29,243 bases of DNA from CAYPCH01 sp964409165 (GTDB lineage Bacteria; Bacillota; Clostridia; Acetivibrionales; Acetivibrionaceae), in the NCBI GenBank assembly GCA_964409165.1, contig CAYPCH010000037.1, positions 1 through 29,243 of the forward strand, given 5' to 3'. Positions within the stretch are counted from its first letter, which is position 1. Every line of letters starts with the position of its first letter. Made by a program: the position numbers and the translations under genes. The notes under the pieces were generated by a model that saw nothing but the letters and a program-made list of their open reading frames with translations, had not been told where the DNA came from and made no database searches. Shown here one piece after another: positions 16,642-26,300 of this stretch.

Positions 16642-18708
16642 ATGACACTGCGGAATGTATCCAAATCCTTGGCAAAAGCGCATAATTTAGTATTATCATT
16701 AATAAAAATACGTGGACTTGCTGCAACCCTGACTCTTGCATTTTTGATAGTAAGCACTACCGCCGTGATAATCAGTAGCAGCATAAATATATATAGTAAC
16801 TTTCTGAGCAATCAAGAAGTTGTAGCTAAACAGCAACAGGTTGTTGCCAATGAAGCTGTTGAGGAGGTTAAATGCTTTATTCAAGAAATAATTGTTACAC
16901 TTACTTCTGTCGGTAATGTTAATAACAACCTGATAGATAACAGTGAGATGCAAAAGAATATAATGGGTAAACTTTTAGGTCTTAATTCAGCCTTCCGACA
17001 AGTAGCTCTGACAGATGCACAAAACGTAGAACTATCAAGGGTTTCACGATTATCAAATTCAGCGGAGGGTCAATTGACCGATGCAAATAAAGAGGAAGCA
17101 TTTCATCAAATGGATTCCTCACAGCATTATATAAGCCCGGTTTATGTTGATGACATAACGTTTGAGCCTATCATTATAATTGCGGTTCCTATAAAAAACA
17201 ATATAGGTGATAAAACTGGCACCATTCTAGCTGAACTCAATCTAAAATTCATGTGGGACTTGATAGACTCAATGTCTATCGGCAAAAAAGGTCTGGCATA
17301 TGTTGTAGACAGAAACGGAGACTTGATTGCCTTTAGTGATGAAACTCGTGTCATAAAAGGGGAAAATTTATTAAAACTAAAAAAGGTTTCAGAGTTTGCA
17401 AATAACAGTAACGTACCTAATAATGAACACAAAGCGGATGTATCAAAAGGAATACTAGGCTATGATAGTGTAACTTCCTTTGTACCGTTAATCCAACCTG
17501 ATTGGGCTATAGTAATTGAAGTACCAGTTTCAGAAGCATATGAACCAATAATCAAAAGTTTAGTAGTATCCTTATTGGTAATGCTCTTTAGTTTTACCTT
17601 CGCCATTATTGCAGGCATATACCTCTCAAAAAGAATTACAAAACCTATAGTAAATTTAAGAAATGCCACAAAGATAATCAGCAAAGGTGATCTAAATGCA
17701 AAAATTGATATCGTATCTAAAAACGAAATTGGAGAATTAGCCGCCAACTTTAATCAGATGGTTGTAAATATAAGCTCTTTAATAGCAAATGCAAAACAAG
17801 CCGCCAATGTAATACTTGAGCAAAGCCTTCTGCTAAAAGAAGGAGCAAGTCAATCGGCTCAAACAGCTGAAGCTGTTGTCTTAGCTATGGAACAAATCAG
17901 CCAGGGAACCGAAGAACAGGCTCACGAAGCCCAAACAACCACCGGAAAAACAAACACCCTTGGAGTAGAAATTGACAACGTAGTTTTGAAAGCATCGGAG
18001 GTTGAAAAAATTACCGAATCCACCAAAGACTTAAGCATAAAATCGAAAGATACTGTACAATTGCTTATTAAGAAAGCTAAAGAAACCGATAGAATAACCA
18101 GAATATTTTCTGAAGATACCTCGAACTTAAATAGAAGCATAGAGAAAATACGCAGTATTACCAATGCTATTGCTACCATAACAAAAAAAACCAAACTATT
18201 GTCACTGAATGCACGAATTGAAGCAGCAAAGGCAGGAGATGCCGGTCTCGGTTTTACTGTAATTGCAAGCGAAATAAGCAAACTTGCAGTTCAGTCACAG
18301 GAATCTGCCAAAATGATTGATCCTATACTTAAGGAGATACTTCTTAATACAGAAAACTCTACAAAAACGTCAGAGCAGGCACACCAGATTGTTGAAGACC
18401 AGATGCAAGCGGTATATTCTGCCCAGAATGCTTTTGATGAGGTTGTTTCTGCAATGGATGATATCATTCAGAGGATTATTGAAATGAGTACAATAATTAA
18501 AAAGATAGACAGTTTCAAAGAGGAAACAATTAGTTCAGTAATGACGATCAGTACAATTTCCCAAGAAACCGCTGCTTCCAGCGAAGAAATTTCAGCTTCA
18601 TCCGAAGAGCAAAAGGCTATTGCCGACCAAGTCAAAGATTTCGCTGACAATTTGTATAAAATGGGGGTAAAACTGGCAGATGCCATAAATATATTCAAAA
18701 TCAATTAA
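16642..18708 (+). CDS. Methyl-accepting chemotaxis protein
   Basis: 688 residues. A membrane segment near 32-55, an extracytoplasmic dCache-like sensor of about 245 residues (YVVDRNGDLIAFSDET and SVTSFVPLIQPDWAIVIEVP are typical), a second membrane segment near 307-330, HAMP (about 331-385) and a long methyl-accepting coiled coil. The CheA/CheW-contacting hairpin tip reads LSLNARIEAAKAGDAGLGFTVIASEISKLA; the usual arginine before KLA is Ser here. GGAGGAG lies 8 nt before the ATG. It follows the substrate-binding lipoprotein by 235 nt, so the two may form a binding-protein/receptor pair. An ~80-residue N-terminal lead before the sensor is slightly long but intact. Confidence 0.95.
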   Translation: MTLRNVSKSLAKAHNLVLSLIKIRGLAATLTLAFLIVSTTAVIISSSINIYSNFLSNQEVVAKQQQVVANEAVEEVKCFIQEIIVTLTSVGNVNNNLIDNSEMQKNIMGKLLGLNSAFRQVALTDAQNVELSRVSRLSNSAEGQLTDANKEEAFHQMDSSQHYISPVYVDDITFEPIIIIAVPIKNNIGDKTGTILAELNLKFMWDLIDSMSIGKKGLAYVVDRNGDLIAFSDETRVIKGENLLKLKKVSEFANNSNVPNNEHKADVSKGILGYDSVTSFVPLIQPDWAIVIEVPVSEAYEPIIKSLVVSLLVMLFSFTFAIIAGIYLSKRITKPIVNLRNATKIISKGDLNAKIDIVSKNEIGELAANFNQMVVNISSLIANAKQAANVILEQSLLLKEGASQSAQTAEAVVLAMEQISQGTEEQAHEAQTTTGKTNTLGVEIDNVVLKASEVEKITESTKDLSIKSKDTVQLLIKKAKETDRITRIFSEDTSNLNRSIEKIRSITNAIATITKKTKLLSLNARIEAAKAGDAGLGFTVIASEISKLAVQSQESAKMIDPILKEILLNTENSTKTSEQAHQIVEDQMQAVYSAQNAFDEVVSAMDDIIQRIIEMSTIIKKIDSFKEETISSVMTISTISQETAASSEEISASSEEQKAIADQVKDFADNLYKMGVKLADAINIFKIN

Positions 18709-18712
18709 ATAT

Positions 18713-18973
18713 TTATACATACAATCGCCTTAACACAACGGCTTGCAATATAATCAATACCGGTACTCCAACCATGAACAACCAATGTTTTGTTTTGTGC
18801 CGGAGTAGAAGCATTGACAGATATAATCCCAGTGACCCACCAAATGAAGCAAATAAGAACAGGGTCTTTTCAGGAACACGCCTTCTGTGCTTTACGGCAG
18901 CCCTCTTGTCGAATGCAGATAAAAAAAACGTAATACTATTAACAGCAACAAGATAATATGTGATATAATTCAT
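18713..18973 (-). CDS. DUF1294 small membrane protein
   Basis: 86 residues with three hydrophobic segments and the DUF1294 pattern: FFLSAFDKRAAVKHRRRVPEKTL, then a Gly-rich FASFGGSLGLYLSM segment and RHKTKHWLF. Function unknown. The frame is open to 19018, but GAGGG at about 18985 fits either ATG 18973 or, with better spacing, TTG 18979. It follows the lipoprotein gene by about 20 nt on the same strand and ends 4 nt from the convergent chemoreceptor gene. Confidence 0.82.
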   Translation of the reverse strand: MNYITYYLVAVNSITFFLSAFDKRAAVKHRRRVPEKTLFLFASFGGSLGLYLSMLLLRHKTKHWLFMVGVPVLIILQAVVLRRLYV

Positions 18974-18995
18974 ACTCAAAATTTCCCTCTGTCCG

Positions 18996-19601
18996 TTAAA
19001 CCGGATAATTCCCTTCAAGCAACATATTTGTTATGTCAAGTATAGGTTGAACATCAGGTACTGTTTCATAACCTTTCATAAAAGACGACTTTGACGAAGC
19101 GGTTTCCTCCTTTAGCATCCATACGCTAAATCCAGGTTCAAGACTCATTGACTCCCAATCCACTTTAGGTCCATGGATGTAAAATCCGTCCAGTTTTTCT
19201 CTGAAAGAATACAGTGCATTGTTATAACCAACTACTACAAGCGGATATTTCTTCTGCGGCTCCTTTTGAAGCCAGCCGGGTTCAATTTTATCCAAAGCAT
19301 TTTTATCTATCCATAAGGCCGATTCTTTATCCGCGTGGGATTTCAGACTCTCAAAACTATCGGTAACAATAACCTCCGGATGCCTTGAGAGTTCCTCCGC
19401 ATTAAGCACCATGTCCTCCCCGGATACCAAGTATACTGCTTTAGGCTCAGGGGCTTCCTCAATTGTATCTACAATGCTGACTCCATGTTGTATTTCGTCA
19501 GTCTGAATAGGCTTTAATTCATCCTCCTGAGTACATCCACCCAGCAGCAGAACTACAGCAAAAATCAGCAGAATTTCTTTTATCCTCTTGACATAAAACA
19601 T
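18996..19601 (-). CDS. Lipoprotein of unknown function
   Basis: 201 residues from ATG 19601, chosen because AGAGG lies 8 nt upstream; GTG 19610 is too close to that site. The signal ends in the lipobox LLGGC (about residue 23). The mature part is acidic and Rossmann-like in pattern (AVYLVSGEDMVLNAEELSRHPEVIVTD; KYPLVVVGYNNALYSF), without a domain I can name. Probably anchored on the outer face of the membrane and co-transcribed with the DUF1294 gene. Confidence 0.75.
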   Translation of the reverse strand: MFYVKRIKEILLIFAVVLLLGGCTQEDELKPIQTDEIQHGVSIVDTIEEAPEPKAVYLVSGEDMVLNAEELSRHPEVIVTDSFESLKSHADKESALWIDKNALDKIEPGWLQKEPQKKYPLVVVGYNNALYSFREKLDGFYIHGPKVDWESMSLEPGFSVWMLKEETASSKSSFMKGYETVPDVQPILDITNMLLEGNYPV

Positions 19602-19910
19602 ATGTAACACCTCTCAGTAAAATAGTAATCTCAGTAGCTATATTACAGAATAATACCGATACATTTCTAAACTGATACTCTATAATACTCCCCTTCGTTA
19701 TCAATATATCGCGTTAGAAACAATTTGTTTTATTAAAACAATACTATTATATCATATAATATAAAATAAAATAAAATAATATAATATCATTATTTTAAGT
19801 TCAACAATTCGCATTAAGTACAATTTTGAGTCACAAATCTTGATGCTGTTATCTTAATATGAGCTGTGTTTCTAATACAAAATTATGAAATATTACAGTA
19901 ATTCTAATAC

Positions 19911-19939
19911 TTGACAGCACTCGCGCCAATTTATATAAT
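19911..19939 (+). promoter_or_regulatory. Perfect-consensus sigma-A promoter upstream of the glucanase
   Basis: TTGACA (19911-19916), exactly 17 nt, then TATAAT (19934-19939). It would give a leader of about 280 nt for the GH81 gene that includes the MITE-like element. Confidence 0.8.
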
Positions 19940-19974
19940 TAGGCTAACGCACGTATATTATCGAAAAATTGATT

Positions 19975-20010
19975 TTATCCTTCACAGTGATTGTATGAAG
20001 CAAAGGATAA
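19975..20010 (+). promoter_or_regulatory. Leader hairpin downstream of the promoter
   Basis: TTATCCTT and AAGGATAA enclose 20 nt, with an alternative inner CTTCA / TGAAG pairing. It begins about 30 nt after the predicted transcription start. No T-run follows. It could be a protein or RNA control site; this is weakly supported. Confidence 0.35.
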
Positions 20011-20030
20011 CCATTTGTATATTGTTAAAA

Positions 20031-20165
20031 ACTTAACTTTCCCACTTATAGTATTTTGAGGCTCTGGTGGCTCACAAGTTAAGGTCAAAAAGTTTACTTT
20101 TTGACCGCGGTGAACAATGCTACGTTAGTGGCAAAGAGCCCATAAATACTGTGGAAAAGTTGAGT
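20031..20165 (+). mobile_element. 135-bp MITE-like element, copy 1, with target duplication
   Basis: Imperfect terminal inverted repeats of about 32-35 bp (ACTTAACTTT... and ...AAAGTTGAGT; inner ends GGCTCT / AGAGCC) flank a core with an 11-bp hairpin (GGTCAAAAAGT / ACTTTTTGACC, 20083-20106). TAAAA stands directly on both sides (20026-20030 and 20166-20170), as expected of a 5-bp target duplication. It is 125/135 identical without gaps to the reverse complement of 28265-28399. It has no coding capacity, so any transposase must act in trans. Confidence 0.85.
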
Positions 20166-20223
20166 TAAAAGGTACAGAATTGGACATATCATGAGTGTGG
20201 AATATAAATCCAGGAGAGTAAAC

Positions 20224-23200
20224 ATGTATAAGAAAATAGCTTTAGTAGCTTTATTAAGCATAATTATATTCTTGTCGTCAACTTCTTTTTCAGCCTATAA
20301 TATAACAAGCACTGACTGGATGAACGATCTTGGTCAGGGTAGCATATCAACTGTTCCGGGAAACGAGGGTGACGTTCAACAGGAGATTTATAAAACTTCC
20401 ACTTACAAAAGTGCAGTGCATACCAACAATTGGTCAAGTTCAGTATATTGGGTAAAGTTTTCAGAACCTTTGTATCCTCATCCGCTTGCATTTCGCTGTG
20501 TACAAACCGGTTTACAGGTCGGTTATCCTCATTTGACGCCTGGGAATGAACCAAATACAATGTTAACAGATGCAAACAGTGATTTTATTGTAGAGCCTTC
20601 TACATTTACACCTATTGATGCAAAGGTCGACAAAGAAACCGACTGGTCTATCGATATACTTATGTCAAACGGCTCACAATCCATGAAATCGACTATAGCT
20701 CATGGAAGTCCATATGCATATTTTAATTTCACAAGTGCGCTACCGAAGTTGACGTTTAATAACAGTGCACCTTCAGTATATATAGGGGATGCATCAAAAA
20801 ACTGCCTGGCCATCAAAATCAATAACAACTGCTATGGCTTATATGCCCCTGAAGGTTCTACATGGACAGGTATAGGGACTAAAGCACTAACATGTAATTT
20901 ACCTTCAGGGAGGAATTATTTTTCCATTGCCCTTTTGCCCGATGCTTCTGAAAACACTTTTAATTTCTACAGACAACATGCATATGCATTTATTACCGAC
21001 ACAAGGGTTGAATGGAAGTACAACGAAGCTGACAGCACCGTAACTACAACTTTCAAGATTGCCACCTCACCAATGGAAGGTACAAACAGTAATACCATTA
21101 TTGCACTGTATCCTCATCAATGGAGAAACAACACAAACATTTCACCTCTTGCGTATTCATACAATTCCATAAGAGGAACCATGAAAACTATAGCAGGATC
21201 AAGCTTTAACACCCAATACAAGTATAATGGCATACTTCCGGCACTTCCGGATTCAATTTCCACTGACTCGGCTTTAAAAGCAAAATTGCAGGGTTTTGTA
21301 GATCAGGCGGAGAGCAAAACCCCCTATATAGATTCTGACGATACATATTGGGCAGGCAAAGACTTCGGACGAGTGGCAAACCTTATTCCAATTGCCGAAC
21401 AGATTGGTGACAGTACAGCTTCCAACAAATTTCTTTCCGAAATGAAGAGCAAGCTTGAAAACTTCTTCACATATACTCCCGGAGAAAACAAAAACTTTTT
21501 TTACTATAACAACAATTGGGGCGCTTTGATAGGCTGGCTTCCAAGCTTTGGCTCCAATACCGAGCTTAATGACCATCACTTCCATTATGGTTATTTTATA
21601 CAAGGAGCCGCACAGGTCGCTTTAAGAGATCCCGACTGGGCTTCTGACAACCGTTGGGGTAAAATGATCAAACTGATTATAAGCGATTTTGCAAACGGTG
21701 ACAGAAATGATACAAGGTTTCCCTTCCTGAGAAATTTTGACCCCTACGCAGGGCATTCCTGGGCATCAGGTCATTCAAAATTCTTAGACGGAAACAATCA
21801 GGAATCATCCTCAGAGGCAACCAATGCATACCAGTCCATGATACTTTTTGGTGAAGCGATAAATGACAAATCCATAAGAGATCTTGGCATATACCTCTAT
21901 ACCACCGAAATACAGGCAATCAACAACTATTGGTTTAATCTTTACTCAGATGCCTTTGATAAAAGTTATAACCACAATACAGCAGGAATGGTGTGGGGAA
22001 GCAAATATTCCCATGCAACCTGGTGGACAGCTGACCCTATACAGATACATGGCATAAACTGGATGCCCATTACAGCTGCATCTTTGTATCTTGCAACAGA
22101 TCCCGGTTATATTAAAAGAAATCTTGATGAAATGTGGGCAGAAGTGAACGCTTATACCGGTGCAGATAAAAATCCCGATATGTGGCAGGATATAGTCAGC
22201 GAGTATTTGGCTTTATATGACCCTGAAGCTGCACTGAGAAGATGGAATGAAAACGGAGCAGTGGAAGATGGTGAGTCAAGAGCACATACATACCATTGGA
22301 TTCGAAACTTAATGGAGCTTGGAACTCCAGATTTTACTGTTTCTGCCGATACACCTCTTTATTCCGTTTTTAAAAAGGGAAATAGAAAAACATATGCAGC
22401 TTATAATGCAACCAATAGTACAAAGAGAGTGATTTTTTCCGATGGCATGATACTTGATGTGCTACCTAAATCAATGGGCTCATCAATGGGAACAGGCACA
22501 AACCATACACCTGTACCGACAACTCCTTCACCTACAAATCCACCCTACCCGCCTACACCAACTCTGTCAGTTTCCGGAGCGGATATTTTGTTGATTGATA
22601 ATTTTAACAGCGCCGCACAATGGCAGGCAAAAAGGAATAGTTTAAACCAAAGTATTGTAACTAATGGGGGACTTTACAATCTTGAAGGGGATAAAAATCT
22701 GCACTTTTTCTATAACGGAGGTTCGTTGCCTGAGTCATTTGATACTTATATAAACAGAAACATATCAAATTACGATTTCCTAGTCTTAACAATAAAGGGT
22801 GTCCAAGGCGGTGAAGAAACGGGCATAAGTCTTTCCATGAATGACACAAGCAAAGAAGCTTCTCTACCCCTTGCAAAATACGGAACATTGTCCGATTCAT
22901 ATAAAGACATATCAATACCCTTGAACCATTTTGCAGTGAATCTTTCAAACATTTCATATTTGAGGTTTTCGGGTATCGGAACCGCCCAAACTGTGAAAAT
23001 TGACGAAATAAAACTCGCTAAATCCGGAACTGGTCCTGTTCCGACGCCTGATTTCATTTATGGTGATCTGGACGGGGATGGGGCAGTTGTATCAACAGAC
23101 TATGCACTTTTAAAGAGATATCTTTTAGGTGTTATTGATTACCTTCCAAGCAAAAACGGAACAAGGGCAGCTGATGTAAACAGGGACGGGTCAATAAATT

Positions 23201-23259
23201 CAACTGACTATTCTCTTATGAAAAGGTTTTTATTAGGTATTATTGATAAATTTGATTAA
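20224..23259 (+). CDS. Cellulosomal GH81 endo-beta-1,3-glucanase with dockerin
   Basis: 1011 residues from ATG 20224, chosen because AGGAGAG lies 5 nt upstream and a signal peptide (MYKKIALVALLSIIIFLSS...) begins there. Domains: a GH81 catalytic module at about 25-745, with DHHFHYGYF (Asp near 450) and NQESSSEATNAY (two Glu four residues apart, near 527 and 531), the positions of the family's catalytic acids. A Pro/Thr linker follows, then a beta-rich ancillary module of about 150 residues that looks carbohydrate-binding but is not assigned to a family. It ends in a type I dockerin with two calcium repeats (DLDGDGAVVSTDYALLKRY and DVNRDGSINSTDYSLMKRF), each with Ser-Thr at positions 10-11. 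It should be secreted, bind a scaffoldin cohesin and cleave beta-1,3-glucans such as laminarin, callose or fungal wall glucan. Confidence 0.95.
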   Translation: MYKKIALVALLSIIIFLSSTSFSAYNITSTDWMNDLGQGSISTVPGNEGDVQQEIYKTSTYKSAVHTNNWSSSVYWVKFSEPLYPHPLAFRCVQTGLQVGYPHLTPGNEPNTMLTDANSDFIVEPSTFTPIDAKVDKETDWSIDILMSNGSQSMKSTIAHGSPYAYFNFTSALPKLTFNNSAPSVYIGDASKNCLAIKINNNCYGLYAPEGSTWTGIGTKALTCNLPSGRNYFSIALLPDASENTFNFYRQHAYAFITDTRVEWKYNEADSTVTTTFKIATSPMEGTNSNTIIALYPHQWRNNTNISPLAYSYNSIRGTMKTIAGSSFNTQYKYNGILPALPDSISTDSALKAKLQGFVDQAESKTPYIDSDDTYWAGKDFGRVANLIPIAEQIGDSTASNKFLSEMKSKLENFFTYTPGENKNFFYYNNNWGALIGWLPSFGSNTELNDHHFHYGYFIQGAAQVALRDPDWASDNRWGKMIKLIISDFANGDRNDTRFPFLRNFDPYAGHSWASGHSKFLDGNNQESSSEATNAYQSMILFGEAINDKSIRDLGIYLYTTEIQAINNYWFNLYSDAFDKSYNHNTAGMVWGSKYSHATWWTADPIQIHGINWMPITAASLYLATDPGYIKRNLDEMWAEVNAYTGADKNPDMWQDIVSEYLALYDPEAALRRWNENGAVEDGESRAHTYHWIRNLMELGTPDFTVSADTPLYSVFKKGNRKTYAAYNATNSTKRVIFSDGMILDVLPKSMGSSMGTGTNHTPVPTTPSPTNPPYPPTPTLSVSGADILLIDNFNSAAQWQAKRNSLNQSIVTNGGLYNLEGDKNLHFFYNGGSLPESFDTYINRNISNYDFLVLTIKGVQGGEETGISLSMNDTSKEASLPLAKYGTLSDSYKDISIPLNHFAVNLSNISYLRFSGIGTAQTVKIDEIKLAKSGTGPVPTPDFIYGDLDGDGAVVSTDYALLKRYLLGVIDYLPSKNGTRAADVNRDGSINSTDYSLMKRFLLGIIDKFD

Positions 23260-23300
23260 AGGCAGTTTGAATTTCATAGCACTATAATCCCCTTTCTTTC

Positions 23301-26300
23301 CTATTTATCTTCAATCTTTTCAAAATACAGTTCAGGCAAAACAATTCTTATTTCCCGGTCAAGGTTTTCCCTCTTCCAGTATACAATAAATCTGATATTT
23401 GCTGTCTTTGGAACATAATTTCTTTTAATCATATCCTCAATTTTTGCAATCATCTGTTTTGAAAATTTCACCACCTTCTGTCCTTTTGAATTACAACAGC
23501 AATCACCGTCAACAAAGAGCTCCTCCCCACAATGCAACTTTGAAATAAGCTCTTGTCCGTAAAGAAAATAATCCAGCCATACATCCTTATAGCCCAGTTG
23601 CATTGCCAATTGTTCAGGCAGAGGATAGACCTTATCGTCATTTAAGTTTTCAAGATTCTCTGCCTTTATAAAATCAAGATAGTTTCCGTTATAGTAAATT
23701 GAAAGATTCCGCTTTGCCCTTGTAATGGCAACATAGAGCTGTCTTAAAGCCTCATCTGTCCCAATGCTGAATTGATCAAGCATCAGAAAAATATTGTCAA
23801 ACTCCCGCCCTTTCGCCTTGTGAATGGTAGAAACAAATATTGTTTCAATATTCTCTCCAAAGAAATCTTCAAGCTTAGACTCCCGTATGAAAACCTCCAG
23901 GTCAGATTTATATTTGTATTTTGGATTGACCGACTCAAAATCCTTTATAATATTCATGCATATATCAAGATTGGGACTTTTACTGAACCTGTCTATCAGC
24001 TTTTTTTTCGCATCTGACCAAATATCAGCACAAATGGTATACACATCATCGGTCAAATTAAGTCGGCTTAAAAAATACCGTACTTCCAAAAGATTATACA
24101 AACTGAATCCATCATTTGACTGAATCAGCTTTGCCTGCATACCGTTTTTCGCAAGAAGTCCGGTAACCTGCAGCGCTTCTTCATTAGTCTTAGTCAGCAC
24201 ACAAGTGCTTCCGGCAAGACCTTGCAACAAAATATCATCTACAACCGGTGTAATAAGATTCCCTCTCTTAATACTTACCAGTTTGATTTTCCCATTGTCA
24301 CTTTGAACAGCAATAACAGGTGTTTTCTTTAATCTACGAGGAAGCTTCTGCAAAAACTGGTTTGCAAAATCAACAAGATTTCTCTTGCTTCTATAGTTTT
24401 CAACCAGTTCATACATAACCGCATTTTTTTCATTAATCAGCATCTCAAGATATTTCGAACTTGAGCCTCTGAATTCGAAAATATTCTGATCATCATCCCC
24501 AACTGCAATAACACGCATGTCTTCATTATGCTCCATCAGCGCACTGACCAGCTCAAACTCATCAGCATCCATGTCCTGCGCTTCATCAATTACCAAAACG
24601 GTTTTGGTGATTTTTCCCGTCTCAACTTCTCCACTTTTAATTTTCTTTATTGCTTCCTGTATTATTTTTCCGGACTTCTCAAGCGTACCCACCCTTCCCA
24701 GCAAATCAAAGCAATAGGAATGAAAGGTTTTTATCTCAATGTAGTTGGCAGCATTGCCGATAAGTTTTAATAAACGCTTTTTGAACTCAGTGGCTACAGA
24801 CCTTGAAAAAGTCACCATCAACAGTTGTTCATGCTTTACATCCTCCATAAGCAATAATGACGCCAGCTTGTGAACCAGAATCCTTGTCTTTCCGCTTCCG
24901 GGTCCTGCCGCTGTAACAATATATTTTGATTGGTTATCGTTGATAATCTTCAACTGGGTAGGTGACAATTCTCCAAAAAGCTGCCTAAACTTGGCAGGTG
25001 TTATATTCCTTTTGATTTCATCCTCCCGGCTGCCCTTAAAGTATTTTTTAAGAAAAGAGGTGTAATTCAGTTGAAAATAGTCATCCACAAATTGCAGTGC
25101 AACTTTGTAATCATCAAGCATTTTCTTTGCATATTCTCCAACTATATGAATCTGCTGCATTTTGTTCTGGTAAAACTGCTCCAGTTTCCGGTAATCATCG
25201 GCTTTATAGCGTATCTTATTATCCTGCTCAATACGCTCTATTGTAAGGGTATTGTAAATAACCATAAATCCGCCTTCAATTTTTAATGCTTCAATTTTTG
25301 AAAGGTAAAAAAGAGCATCCTCGATATCTTCAGATGAGGCTTTTACATTAAAAAGTGTAATCCTGTTATCAAATTCCTCTTTCAGCTCAAGAACTGAAAA
25401 CTCAATCAAAACTTCTTCTTTATTCATTTCGTCAGCACTTCTTTTTATATTGCTCTTATCATAGAGGTATTCCATTATAAATTGCGCCAATTCATAGCGT
25501 TTTGCAAGCCTTTCCTCAAGTTCTTTCCTTTCATAAAGACAAATAAGTGCAATATGATTTCTGGAATAATCGTTCTGTCTCTTAATCCAGTTCTTAATCA
25601 CCCAGAAGTTTATAAGGATTTTTATCCTGTTTGGTGTTACGTCACTGCAACCGTTTTGTTCTGCCTGCTCATTAAGCTCTTTTATGTTAAATGTTCTTTC
25701 CTCCTTCGATATAACAGACAGTAAAAACTTCTCAATCTGCTGAAAGGATTTCAATATTCCAAGTGAATGGTTTTTGTTCTCCCTTTTCTTTATATACGCT
25801 GTCAAGTCCTTTGCCTTCGCTAAAATCCTTTCTTCCCTAAGAAGATTTACTATCTGAATTACTTCCCGCAGTTCAATTCCCAGAATATCTGAAATATAAT
25901 CTACTCTCGATTCTGCTTCCTCATTGCTTGCAATCTTCCTGCTTTTGCTAGATATAAGCATACTGATTATCCTTATTGCTTTCTCCTTTTGCTTTTCATC
26001 AAACTTATCGGAGGCACGTATTCTGTCATTAGCTTCCTGAGCATTTTTTGAAAGAATGCTGTCTGCAAATACCCTTGGCATATTATAACCTCGTTTTAAA
26101 TATCCTGCATCTTCCAATGCTGCAATCGCTGTTTTTACACGCATTTCAATCTCTCCGATATTTTCGTCCCAGCCTGCCTTACGGGCAATCTCCAAAGCAG
26201 ATTGAGATACTTTCGAACGAAATCTGGTAATATCCTTTATTGCTTTCCATATCTGCTGGATCTCTTTTATGCCAATTTTGGTCTGATTCAAAAGAATAAA

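Larger units (their letters stand above)
19611..20223. other. Gene-free region upstream of the glucanase gene
   Basis: Contains an AT-only stretch with short ATAAA-like repeats (about 19740-19800), a perfect sigma-A promoter (19911-19939), a leader hairpin (19975-20010) and a MITE-like element (20031-20165). No coding frame is supported. Confidence 0.7.
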
